Assembly (NCBI GenBank): GCA_033398695.1
Contig: CM065811.1
Coordinates: 113,693,501-113,757,500, forward strand
From: Orobanche coerulescens
Lineage: Eukaryota; Streptophyta; Magnoliopsida; Lamiales; Orobanchaceae
Direction of reading: 5' to 3'
DNA: 64,000 nucleotides
Position 1 is the stretch's first letter. Each line of letters begins with the position of its first letter. Shown here piece by piece: positions 1-9,750 of the stretch. Below the pieces are notes generated by a model. That model made no database searches. It was not told the origin of the DNA and was given only the letters and a program-made list of their open reading frames with translations. Made by a program: the position numbers and the translations under genes.

Positions 1-1370
1 TTCAAAGTCTTCTCATATTATATAATTAACTCACATGCAGTTATGACCAACTCACAAGACATGTAAGAGGAATCATATATTAGATGTGCACGGCCATTAT
101 GGACTTTTAAATGGTCCAACGATTTAGTTTGTATTCTGGACCCTGTGTATATAGTCCGATAAATGAACCTTGATCTGTCACTTTATATTTAAATTAGTTA
201 ATTAATCTAATTAATTAATTATATCAAATACAATATAATTAATTTCTTCAAGAAATAATTATATTTGAATTAAATTAATTACCTAATAATTGTTTAATTC
301 ATCTAATTGATTTCATTTATCTAATAAATTAAATTCAATTAGACATCAAATGTCCAATATTTATTAAGAGAGAATAGGCATAATTTAATCCACCATTAAT
401 CCTGTATGCGCGACTCTGTAGGTTCGTTTCAGTCAGCAATGGGGGGATCCAAAGAGTGTGAGGAACACTTAGCCAGTCTGTGTCTCACGCCGTAACCCAA
501 CTGAGAACGAATGATGAGAATCATTCCAAAACCTGTTATGAGTACTGTATACATATAAAACCTTCAACCATATGTTCCGATCAAGATTTAGGGTCACAGT
601 TAAGTCAAACTCTGTCTACACTTGACTTTATGCATGTGTTAGTGCAAAGCAAGATCACAGAACTCTCCTATATCATATACAACTAGTTCAATCGCTTTGG
701 CTAAATACTTTTGATCTCATTTGCCACTAACAGCATATGACATTATCCTGTTCACTTACAGGAGAAAGAATCCTTTCTTGTTGTTCAGTAAAGACTGCTG
801 CTTTGCACTTTGAGTTTGATCCCTACCGACAGGTGATTTGATCGAACTACTCTAATGACTAACTTAATGAAAGAAACACATCTTCTAATGAACCTTCAAG
901 TCAAAGGTTCACGTATACTTAGCATAACCTTACAATTCAGTCATTAACTATTCTAGAGTGAAATCCATGTGACCAAATCGAGGTGAGTCATATCCGAGTA
1001 TACTAATCCAATTAGTATAGCTATACCGGATGCTCCAACTACTCCTGAGTGAAGACATTCATATGTACAAGCATATGATATTCAAGTCTTCCTTAAAACT
1101 TAACCCTCAATTAAGTTTTATCGACTTGCGGATTAAGTTAAGCAATTTGAGTTCTAAACACTTCTAGTGCAAGACTCCTTATCGCATAAGGAGTGGAAAG
1201 TTTCTACTCAAAAGCATGGATATTATTTCTATTTATTTACTAAATCAAGAATGCCAATGATATACAATAAATAAAAAATAATTACTGCCTTTTATTAATG
1301 AATTCATAATAACATATAAATGCCCTAACTCTCTTATCCTCAGAGTGGCACTAAAGGGTATGCGCTAACA
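1..1370 (-). repeat. Copia A 3' LTR, truncated by window edge
   Basis: This is the inner part of a copia LTR read on the minus strand. Its right end is the TG end in element orientation (window reads ...gcgctaaca) and lies directly against a polypurine tract. It matches the complete LTR at 36690-38495 almost base for base, from the point corresponding to about 37130, so about 440 bp of its outer end lie before the window. It contains a block shared by all copia LTRs in this window (around 409-460) and a short hairpin around 510-530. The small open frames inside it, for example 480-686, have no family resemblance and are chance. Confidence 0.9.
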
Positions 1371-1381
1371 ATCTCCCACTT
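1371..1381 (-). other. Copia A polypurine tract
   Basis: Read on the minus strand this is AAGTGGGAGAT, directly before the LTR TG. It is the usual plus-strand primer site of plant copia elements, and the same string occurs at 12610 and 38496. Confidence 0.8.
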
Positions 1382-1385
1382 GCAC

Positions 1386-3381
1386 TCAATGCCACATATT
1401 GTGATATCTAATACCCATATTATCCACATGTCGCTCCAAGATAATCTGCGATATTGACTTGGTAAGCGGGCCAAGAAGGTTATTTGCTGAGGCTACCCTC
1501 TGCAGTTTAATGTATATATTCTTCACAATCTCTCTGACGATGTGATACTTTTTCTCAATATGCTTGGTCTTATGATGAGACCTGGGTTCTTTAGCATGTG
1601 CAACAACTCCTTTATTGTCGCAGTAAAGTGGCACCAACAGCTTTGCACTTGGGACCACTTGAAGTTATTCAAGATACTTTTTGATCCAAAATGCTTCCCT
1701 TGACGCCTCCGAGGCTGCTTGGTACTCGGCATGGCAGGTGGAATGTGTAGTCTCAGTTTGCTTGGAAATCATCCAAGAAACTGCTCCACCATTCAGTGTA
1801 AATATATACCCTGAAGTGGACTTTTCTTTGTTCGTATCGCCACCGAAATCCGAGTCCGTGAACCCATTCACCTCAATTCTCCTCCACCTTATGTAAGAAT
1901 CATTTCTTTAGTCCATTTAAGTTACTTTAGAATGTTCTTTATGGCTGTCCAATGTTCTTTACCTGGGTTTGCTTGAAACTGACTGACTACGCTCACAACT
2001 TATGCAATGTCCGGTCTCGTGCACAACATTGCGTACATAAGGCTACCCACAGCCGATGTATAGGGTACCTATCTCATCTCCATAATGTCTTCCCCACTTT
2101 GAGGACACATAGTTTTGGAGAGTTTTAAACCATGTGGCATATGTAAGAACCCTCTTTTAGAATCTTCCATCCTAAACCTCTTTAAGATCTTTTCTATATA
2201 GAGGGCTTGAGAAAGTCCTAATATTCTCATTGATCTATCTCTATAGATGTGAATACCCAGAATATAGGAAGCTTCTCCCAAGTCTTTCATGAGGAATGTG
2301 TTAGAAAATCAAGCTTTCACATAACTAAGCAGTCCAACATCGTTTCCTATTAGTAGAATGTAATCTACATATAGTACTAAGAACGCGATATCATTCCCAC
2401 TAACCTTCACGTAAACACAAGGCTCATCTTCATTTGCACGAAGTCAAACTTTTTGACTGCTTCATCAGAATGATGATTCCAACTTCCCGAAGCTTGCTTC
2501 AGTACATAAATGGCACACTGAAGTTTGCAAACTTTATGAATATCGGTGGTGGACATGAAGCCTATATGTTGTTCTATATAGATTTTCTCTTTGAGGTATC
2601 CATTTAGAAAAGTTGTCTTCACATCCATTTGTCATATCTCATAATCGTAGTGAGTGGATACGGCAAGCATCATACGAATAGACTTGATCATGGCAACTGG
2701 TGAGAAGGTTTCCTGATAATCGATTCCTTCTCTTTGGGGATAACCCTTAGCCACAAGCCTAGCTTTGTAGGTTTCTACATTGCCATCCCCATAAGTCTTC
2801 CTTTTGAAGATCCATTTATTCTTAGTGGGCACTATGCCCTCCGGTCGATCTACTAATGTCCAGACCTGATTGGTATGCATCGAGTCTATCTCTGCTTCCA
2901 TGGCCTCATGCCACTTCACAGATTCCACATCTACCATTGCTTGTTCGTATGATAAAGGATCATCCTCTTGGCTACCATATATTTGGTGGAGACCCAGTTC
3001 CTCCAGATGCATGTAGTCATACCTATTAGGTAATTGAGATACCCTACTCGACTTATGCGGTGATAGTGGTCGTGTTTCAGTAGGTTCAGTTCTTTCTTCT
3101 TGCACAGGTGTCTCCTCGGGAGTTTCAGTATGTTATTCCAAAGAAACATTTCTACCTGCTCCACTTTCCTGAATGAATTCGTCTTCTAAGAAGTGTGCTT
3201 TTAAAGCAACGACAATCTTATGAGCATCGGGCATGTAGAAAAGATAACCCGTTGACTAAGATACGTATCCTATGAACCCATCTTTCAATTTCTCCACCTT
3301 AGTCTTCTTGACATAGGCGGGACATCCCCAAATCTTGATATGATTAAGACTCGGTTTCCTACCTCTACATAAATCATATGG
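1386..3381 (-). pseudogene. Copia A pol remnant: integrase C-end, RT, RNase H
   Basis: Minus-strand decayed copia pol. From high to low coordinate it holds the end of integrase (about 3380-3250), the linker and RT start (3164-2632, with the QVWTLVDRP and KARLVAKG motifs typical of copia RT), mid RT (2628-2407), RT end (2290-2069) and RNase H (1871-1386, with TDSDFGGD and CDNKGVVAHAKE). The RT active site, normally YVDD, reads YVDY at 2360-2371. At least five stops or frameshifts split the frame, including a TAA between the WIKKYLE and LQ-type segments of RNase H near 1667. The same RT and RNase H lesions occur in copy E (38507-42140). It cannot make an enzyme. The family assignment is secure; the copia lineage is not. 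Confidence 0.9.
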
Positions 3382-3828
3382 TGTTGTTGCCCGAAATATT
3401 TATCCGAAGATGAAATACTGCTGGAATAGACGGACAACAAACAAGGTTGCGGGAGCACTTCCGAGGGGGTGTCGATAAACACGAAATTTGTTGGGTTTGT
3501 TAGGCCCCGGCATGAATGCTCTCGTGAGATGTTATTAATACAAATATTCGTGGATACAAGTATTAATGTGAGAATCTAAGTACAATGAGTGTAAAAAGAT
3601 CCTATTATCCAGCTCTTGAGAGAAGCTTTGGTGTTCTTGCTCTCGGCCGATCGTCTTCTGTGTGAGAGAGGCTGAGAGAGAAGAAGGAACCGAGAGATAG
3701 CTATTGCCAAGACTAGGAGAAAGCCAAGTTGTGAGTATTGCTTCTGTATTGTGCGTGAAATAGCGAGAATGACCAAGAGTTGGAGTTCAGAGAGGAAAAA
3801 TCCATCCTTGTCCAAGTGCAAGCAGCCT

Positions 3829-3836
3829 TATATTTA
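3829..3836 (-). promoter_or_regulatory. TATA box, left core LTR of gag-only element
   Basis: Minus-strand TATAAATA preceded by CCCC, the likely core promoter; transcription would start roughly 30 bp to the left. It is conserved in the sister LTR at 7787-7794. Confidence 0.55.
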
Positions 3837-4182
3837 TAGGGGCTGAGGTGCCTTGTTTCCTAGCGGGCGATCGCCTTTCGTCCAATATAATAATGGGGCG
3901 ATCGCCTTTAAGTCACATGGGCTGTCTGCCGAAAGTCCAAGGCTGCGGCCGACAGCCAGCTGTGCGGTCCAATGAGGAGCCAGCACGCGTCCGGAGTTGC
4001 TGTCATGGGCGGTCCCACGGACACCTTTCGGCGGGCCTGTCGGTTGGTGGAAGGATGCTGACAGGCTGTGGTCAACGATTCGTGAAATGCGGATCTTGTC
4101 TCGGCACTGCACGTGGGTTACATCTCGAAGCTTGGCCATTGCGGCCGGCGATCATCGGCTTCGAGCGGCATGAGGCGCTCGA

Positions 4183-4252
4183 CATTGGTGGGTCACCAGG
4201 GTCGGCATTGGTAGGTCACCAGGGTCGGCATCGATCGGTCACCAAGGGTCAG
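4183..4252 (+). repeat. 23-bp tandem repeat, three units, in U3
   Basis: Three units of the type cattggtgggtcaccagggt start at 4183, 4206 and 4229; the third is degenerate. They lie upstream of the TATA box in element orientation, so they may be promoter elements. The same array occurs at 8141-8209. Confidence 0.8.
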
Positions 4253-4512
4253 TCGGCAAGTTCCGAGAGATGATCGTCTGCTGGTCGGACACCAGGAGTC
4301 GATCGCCAAGTACCGAGAGACGATCGTCTTGGTTGTCGATCGCTCGGCACCGGGACTTGTCCTGGGACCTTCGGTCGGCAGTTCTGCCTTGGTTGCTCGG
4401 CTACGGCACGGTCGCCCGATCTCTGGTTGACAGTTCTGCCTCGGCTGCTCGGCTATGGCTAGGTCGCCCGATGTCTGGAGCGATCGCCGGTCGAAGAGTA
4501 TAATTCTCGACA

Positions 4513-5075
4513 TAACATATGGTGTTTTAGGTACGGACTTGGAAGCACATCTGTTCAAGATATGCATGACAGTAAGTAGTGTATGTCCCGACAGAAAAAT
4601 TGGTAAATTAGTATAGTTAAGCATGGATCGAACCATGTCCAACAAGATTTGGTTCTTTCTTTCTGAAACACCATTTAATTGAGGAGTTGCTGGAGGTGTG
4701 AATTGTGATACTATTCCATGTGCTTTTAAGAACTCATCAAACTTGGTACTCATGTATTCGCCTCATTGGTCTGACCGAAGTGCCTTAATATAATGACTAA
4801 TTTGATTTTCGACTAGAGCCTTACATTCCTTGAATATCTCGAAGGCTTCGGATTTATGCTTCATCAAGTATACAAAACCATAGCTAGTATAATCATCAGT
4901 GAACATGATGAAGTATTGGTATCCATCTCTTGATGCTTCTAAAGCACCACATACTTTGGTATGAATCAATCCAAGTTTTTCAGTAGCTCTTCAAAAGTCC
5001 CTATAAAGGAGGACTTAGTCATTTTGCCCTTAAAGCAAGATTCACAAATAGGATAGGGATTAAATCCCAACAACA
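4513..5075 (-). repeat. Copia integrase segment duplicated inside left repeat
   Basis: Minus-strand copia A integrase sequence ([18 protein letters not shown] catalytic region at about 4680). It is nearly identical to 8469-9026 and shares its 2-bp deletion relative to copy E (cataacatat versus cataactcatat). It stops at aaatcccaacaaca and is followed directly by the G-run tract of the gypsy internal region. In a simple nested insertion the gypsy internal region would sit next to the core LTR at 4512, so this segment is out of place. Confidence 0.85.
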
Positions 5076-5979
5076 ATTGCCCCCCAGCTTGCTCCGATGT
5101 TGAAGACATGGGGCGAGGTGGTTCTTGCTGGTGATCGTGTAAGATGAGGACGGGCGATCCATTGAGCTGACTTTGGATTCGGACTTGGGCGATCTGGTCG
5201 ATTGGCTAGCTATCTTTCGGTCTTGTACCTGCAAAAAACAACATTGGCCGATCCCCCTCAGAAACTTGATGGTTTCGTCGTTTGGGGAATCGTGCACAGT
5301 CGCGGAGTTCGATGGACCGACTCCATGACCGTGTCTTGTGCGCGAACGACATTGAGTGTCTCGTGACTCATTTTATTGTGAGGGTCCTCTGTTAGGCTGC
5401 GCCTCGCCTCGTATTTAAATGAAGGGTGTGCGATCTTGGTCTAGAGGAGTCCTTGCGCGGGGCGTCGTCGGATTAATCAACTCCACTCCCGCGGCTTGTT
5501 AGCTCTGCTTCCACCTCGGCCCGCCATGAAGATGGCGAACCTCGACGGTGTACGTTGAGACAGGGGTAGTGACGCATCGCATTGTCCGGGTTCACCATGT
5601 TAAATGATGAACCTTTGAGGGTGGGCGATCGTGTCCAGTGATTAGTTTTGGAGGGCCCTCAGACTACGCCGGCCTCGTAGTTAAACGAAGGGCGGGCAAT
5701 CTTGGCCCAAAGGGACCTTGCGTGGCCGAAGCAGCCGGTTCCATCGACTACCAGGACCATGGCTGTATGTAGTGTCGTGGAGGCGATCTCGTGCCGTAGT
5801 CCACCATGTTAGATAGTGAACTGTCGATGGCGACGAGTCCTCCGGTTTTGGTGATGTTACTTGATAATGGTGATCGGGCTGGAAGACTAGTGATCGTCGT
5901 TCGGCTACCGATCGCGTTACTCATAGGTTGATACCGGCGATCGGGCTGGAGATCGTCGCTCGGGCGCCGATCGCGCTGC
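5076..5979 (-). other. Gag-only element, non-coding 3' internal region
   Basis: About 900 bp of GC-rich sequence between the gag stop and the LTR, where an autonomous gypsy would carry pol. I find no pol motif. A degenerate duplication is visible: a block near 5391-5462 (cctcgtatttaaatgaaggg) recurs near 5659-5724, and a caccatgtta block near 5590 recurs near 5801. The first ~140 bp after the gag stop stays open in another frame, which suggests gag once ran further. The polypurine tract sits at 5080-5085 (GGGGGG on the minus strand). Confidence 0.6.
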
Positions 5980-7208
5980 TCATAGGCTAAGAAGAAACCT
6001 TTGCCTGGCCAGAAAGTCTGCGGCCTTAGCTCGGAAGATCACGTAGGTCGAGGGTTGGTCCTTCGTAAGATGCCTGAACATAGGCGAAAGACCATGGAAT
6101 CCTCCTAGGACCGCGTAGAGGGCGATCTCATCGCTTACGGGCTCGCCGTTGAGGATGATCTCGTCTACCCGGTCGATGTAGTCCGAGTCGGACTCTTCTT
6201 CCCCTTGTTTGATTCGCATCATGCGATGGGGACCTTCTGGCCGAGCGACCCTGGTGGCGAAGTATGCTGTGAAGTCGTTCGCCAGTTGGTTAAAGGAGCC
6301 GATGGACCGAGGCGACAATGAGGCGTACCACCTATGGGCGAGGTCGTCCAGCGTCAGAGGGAACATTCAGCACCTGGTCGCGTCTGATTCCCCACACCCG
6401 GTCATGTATATGTTGAACTTGCTCAGGTGTGTTTCGGGGTCCGATCTCCCCTCATACAAGGGATTTTGAGGAGGAGCGATCTTGTGCTGGACGGGGGCGA
6501 GCTCGATGTGGACCGCGAGCGGCTCGCTCGGCTCGGCGATCTTGTTATTGGCGCCTGCCCCGGATTCCAGGAGCACCTTCATGTCGTCAAGCTGGCGTTG
6601 CATCGCGGCCATCGCCGTAGCATGGTCGTTCATGGATCGGCTCTTGGAGCGGGAGCCGAGGCGATCGTGTACCGATCTCCTGACTCTGCTGCTGCCGACC
6701 TCGGCTATTTGGCGAGGCGGAGCCTGACGGCTGGGCTGCCTTCTGGGAGTCGGATAGGTCGAGCTCCTGGTGACAGACTCAAATTCCGTCGTCTCATGAC
6801 TAGGGCCGGACTGACCCGGTCGCCAAGATGGGTCGCTGCCGAGGCGATCGAAAACAGAGGTGCCCTGGATGGCGAGGGCCTCTCCCTGCGAACGGGAGCC
6901 TCCTGGCGATCGCTCGGTCAGCAACGCCTTGAACTTCCGTTTGGTCCTCCGGCGGATGGCCGAGGGGGTGATAGCGGGAGGCGCGTCGAGAGCACTCCGT
7001 CGCTCCTGTAGGACGGCCATGGCCTCCTCGATCTGTCCCGCAGTTTGGAACTGATCGGGTGAGAGACTTGGGCTGCCCCCAGGGGCGGGATCGATCATCT
7101 CGGACTGCGGCGGATACCCTCCGCCATCGGCTGTGGCTCGGACTGAGACGGAACGAGGCGTCTGGCGGGCTGGCCAGCGGCTTTCTTCGACACGGAGGTG
7201 GAAGACAT
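5980..7208 (-). pseudogene. Gypsy gag of the gag-only element
   Basis: The capsid-type retrotransposon gag domain occupies the second half, with the FPLTLDDLAHRWYASL helix at about 6366-6320 followed by a SDSDYIDRVDEI stretch. The N-terminal ~240 residues (7098-6367) are proline-, serine- and arginine-rich. A single in-frame TGA at 6367-6369 (probably CGA to TGA) separates the two parts. An ATG at 7208 opens a different frame that runs into the 7098 frame, so one frameshift near 7100 is likely. No zinc knuckle is present. It would form virus-like particles if intact. The gypsy gag call is firm; the exact clade is not. Confidence 0.8.
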
Positions 7209-7323
7209 GATTCTGAAAGCTTTCTCTGAAGAACAGTGAGTGTTTCTTGAGGTATATGCCCCGGAGAACAGTGAGTGTTCTTCGAGACGGTAGGAATAAA
7301 AAAATTGAGGGTTAGATCCCCTT

Positions 7324-7335
7324 CTTCTAGCGCCA
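7324..7335 (-). other. Primer-binding site of gag-only element
   Basis: The minus strand reads TGGCGCTAGAAG just inside the right repeat, a form common in plant gypsy elements. Together with the G-run at 5080-5085 it fixes the element as minus-oriented. Confidence 0.6.
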
Positions 7336-7786
7336 ATTGTTGTTGCCCGAAATATTTATCCGAAGATGAAATACTGCTGGAATAGACGGACAACAAACAA
7401 GGTTGCGGGAGCACTTCCGAGGGGGTGTCGATAAACACAAAATTTGCCGGGTTTGTTAGGCCCGGGCTTGAATGCTCTCACGAGATGTTATTAATACAAA
7501 TATTCGTGGATACAAGTATTAATGTGAGAATCTAAGTACAATGAGTGTAAAAAGATCCTATTATCCAGCTCTTGAGCGAAGCTTTGGTGTTCTTGCTCTC
7601 GGCCGATCGTCTTCTGTGTGAGAGAGGCTGAGAGAGAAGAAGGAAATGAGAGATAGCTGTTGCCAAGAGTAGGAGAAAGCCAAGTTGTGAGTATTGCTTC
7701 TGTATTGTGCGTGAAATCGCGAGAATGACCCAGAGTTGGAGTTCAGAGAGGAAAAGTCCGTCCTTGTCCAAGTGCAGACAGCCTTC

Positions 7787-7794
7787 TATTTATA
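7787..7794 (-). promoter_or_regulatory. TATA box, right (5') core LTR of gag-only element
   Basis: Minus-strand TATAAATA preceded by CCCC. This is the 5' LTR copy, so it would drive gag, which begins about 580 bp to the left. Confidence 0.55.
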
Positions 7795-8140
7795 GGGGCT
7801 GAGGGGCCTTGTTTCCTAGCGGGCGATCGCCTTTCCTCCAATATAATAATGGGGCGATCGCCTTTAAGTCACATGGGCTGTCTGCCGAAAGTCCAAGGCT
7901 GCGACCGGCAGCCAGCTGTGCGGTCCAATGAGGAGCCAGCACGCGTCTGGAGTTGCTGTCACGGGCGTTCCCACGGACACCTTTCGGCGGGCCTGTCGGT
8001 TGGTGGAAGGATGCTGACAGGCTGTGGTCAATGATCCGTGAAATGCGGATCTTGTCTCGGCACTGCACGTGGGTTCTGTCCTGAGCTTCGGCCATTTCCG
8101 ACTGGACGATCATCGGCTTCGAGCGGCATGAGGCGGTCGG

Positions 8141-8209
8141 CATTGGTGGGTCACCAGGGTCGGCATTGGTGGGTCACCAGGGTCGGCATCGGTCGGTCAC
8201 CAAGGGTCG
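8141..8209 (+). repeat. 23-bp tandem repeat, right core LTR
   Basis: Units start at 8141, 8164 and 8187 and match the array at 4183-4252. Confidence 0.8.
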
Positions 8210-8468
8210 GTCGGCAAGTGCCGAGAGATGATCGTCTGCTGGTCGGACACCAGGAGTCGATCGCCAAGTACCGAGAGACGATCGTCTTGGTTGTCGATCG
8301 CTCGGCACCGGGACTTGTCACAGGACCTTGATCGGCGATTACGCCTTGGTTGCTCGGCTACGGCACGGCCGCCCGATCTCAGTCGGCCCATTACGCCTCA
8401 TTGCTCGGCTATGGCTAGGTCGCCCGATCTCTGGAGCGATCGCTGGTCGAAGAGTATAATTCTCGACA

Positions 8469-9078
8469 TAACATATGCTGTTTTAGGTACGGACTTGGAA
8501 GCACATCTGTTCAAGATATGCATGACAGTAAGTAGTGTATGTCCCCACAGATAAATTGGTAAATTAGTATAGTTAAGCGTGGATCGAACCATGTCCAACA
8601 AGATTTGGTTCTTTCTTTCTGAAACACCATTTAATTGAGGAGTTGCTGGAGGTGTGAATTGTGATACTATTCCATGTGCTTTTAAGAACTCATCAAACTT
8701 GGTACTCATGTATTCGCCTCATTGGTCTGACCGAAGTGCCTTAATATAATGACTAATTTGATTTTCGACTAGAGACTTACATTCCTTGAATATCTCGAAG
8801 GCTTCGGATTTATGCTTCATCAAGTATACAAAACCATAGCTAGTATAATCATTAGTGAACATGATGAAGTATTGGTATCCATCTCTTGATGCTTCTAAAG
8901 CACCACATACTTTGGTATGAATCCATCCAAGTTTTTCAGTAGCTCTTCAAAAGTCCCTATAAAGGAGGACTTAGTCATTTTGCCCTTAAAGCAAGATTCA
9001 CAAGTAGGATAGGGATTAAATCCCAATGGACCAATAAGTCCATCTTTCTCCATCTTATGAATCTTGGTCTGGCCGACG
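8469..9078 (-). pseudogene. Copia A integrase remnant, right of the insert
   Basis: Continuation of copia A pol on the minus strand: integrase core with the [13 protein letters not shown] catalytic-Glu region near 8640, then the upstream integrase part and the cysteine pair (PTCESCFKGK near 9000). Homology to copia ends at 9078 (ggtctggccgacg) and gypsy sequence follows. Gag, protease and the 5' LTR of copy A are missing. Confidence 0.85.
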
Positions 9079-9261
9079 AGATAGCTAATGACGGCACCTT
9101 CGAAGAGAGACCAATCAAAATACTTGAGATTCGAATCAAACAATTGAGGAATAAACCAATACCCTTTGTTAAAGTACAATGGTCACGACACGGAGTTGAA
9201 GAGGCCACTTGAGAAATGGAGGACAATGAAGACTAGGTATCCGGAGTTGTTTTCATCTTAA
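9079..9261 (+). pseudogene. Chromovirus pol 3' stub (chromodomain end)
   Basis: Matches the last ~60 codons of pol in B and C: a chromodomain-like tail with KVQWSRHGVEEAT. A TGG-to-TGA change and a small deletion break it. It joins copia A at 9078/9079 at a breakpoint with only a few bases of microhomology. It is the leftover end of a unit upstream of LTR1. Confidence 0.85.
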
Positions 9262-9447
9262 ATTTCGGGACGAAACTTCTTTTTAGGGAGAGAGGATGTA
9301 ATACCCGAGATTTATGATGTGTATTTGGACCTCATGATATTGTATTTTGTTGCATTTTGATCTGAGTATTATTCTCTGTATTTCATGATCCGGTGTTGTT
9401 GAGCGTATGATTTCATGAATGTGTTCTAAATTGTGATTTTGCACATG

Positions 9448-9728
9448 TAGCGCACGCTATCGACTAAGTGTAGCGTACGCTAATTTGTATTCATAGCGCA
9501 CGCTGTGCATGAACCTTAGCGCACGCTATACATAGTCAACATGATTGAGACAGGGTGGTAGGTGCGATCAGCCGCGGATCTTGGTCGGATCATGTCGGGA
9601 TGAACCTGGACGGCTTTTGGGAAAAGCCAAGTCAACGCTATAGCGCATGCTAAATGCTGAGAACAGTGAATTCAATAAGCTTCGTATGGCCGCTAGCGCA
9701 CGCTATGGATATGGACTAGCGCGCGCTA
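9448..9728. repeat. TAGCGYACGCTA palindrome array upstream of TATA (LTR1)
   Basis: Six to seven copies of a 12-bp motif, TAGCG(C/T)ACGCTA or one-base variants, with the last ending about 13 bp before the TATA box. TAGCGTACGCTA is a perfect palindrome. One motif was lost here relative to LTR2. Confidence 0.85.
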
Positions 9729-9740
9729 ATAACCATTTCC

Positions 9741-9750
9741 TATATATAGG
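9741..9750 (+). promoter_or_regulatory. TATA box of chromovirus LTR1
   Basis: TATATATAGG, identical to 26409-26418 in LTR2 and 33735-33744 in LTR3. Transcription probably starts about 30 bp downstream. Confidence 0.6.

Larger units (their letters stand above)
3382..4512 (-). repeat. Gag-only element, left (3') core LTR
   Basis: It begins TGTTGTTGCCC and ends TCTCGACA in window orientation, and is nearly identical to 7338-8468 (same length, 1131 bp). On the minus strand it has a TATA box (TATAAATA, 3829-3836) with GC-rich U3 sequence upstream (higher coordinates). That U3 holds GCGATCGC palindromes and a 23-bp tandem repeat. The flanking copia sequence shows no clean 5-bp duplication: about 17 bp around catatggtg recur on both sides instead. 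Open frames on either strand here, such as 3848-4273, are GC-rich chance frames. Confidence 0.8.
7338..8468 (-). repeat. Gag-only element, right (5') core LTR
   Basis: Partner of 3382-4512, equal in length and differing at scattered positions. It carries the TATA box at 7787-7794 (minus, TATAAATA), GCGATCGC palindromes near 7825 and 7855, and the 23-bp repeats at 8141-8209. It passes into copia A sequence at 8469 without a recognisable target duplication. Confidence 0.8.
3382..9026 (-). mobile_element. Gag-only non-autonomous gypsy element nested in copia A
   Basis: Two direct repeats of about 1.69 kb (3382-5075 and 7338-9026) enclose a 2.26-kb internal region. It has a PBS next to the right repeat, a G-run polypurine tract next to the left repeat, and one gag frame on the minus strand. 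No protease, RT, RNase H or integrase is present, so it would depend on another element. This matches the TR-GAG type of plant retrotransposon. Copia A flanks both sides. The repeats are unusual: only the first 1131 bp of each looks like a normal LTR, and the remaining ~560 bp is copia integrase. The outer boundaries are therefore uncertain. Confidence 0.7.

Noticed and set aside
480..686. 68-residue open frame, with a near-copy at 37605-37811
   Set aside because: Both lie in copia LTR sequence; their similarity comes from LTR homology, and the frame is not kept in the D or J LTRs.
3848..4273. 141-residue plus-strand frame and similar GC-rich frames around 7790-8550
   Set aside because: They lie in U3 of the gag-only element, run antisense to its promoter, have low-complexity composition and no motif.
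6427..7011. 194-residue plus-strand frame
   Set aside because: Antisense shadow of the gag gene on the minus strand.
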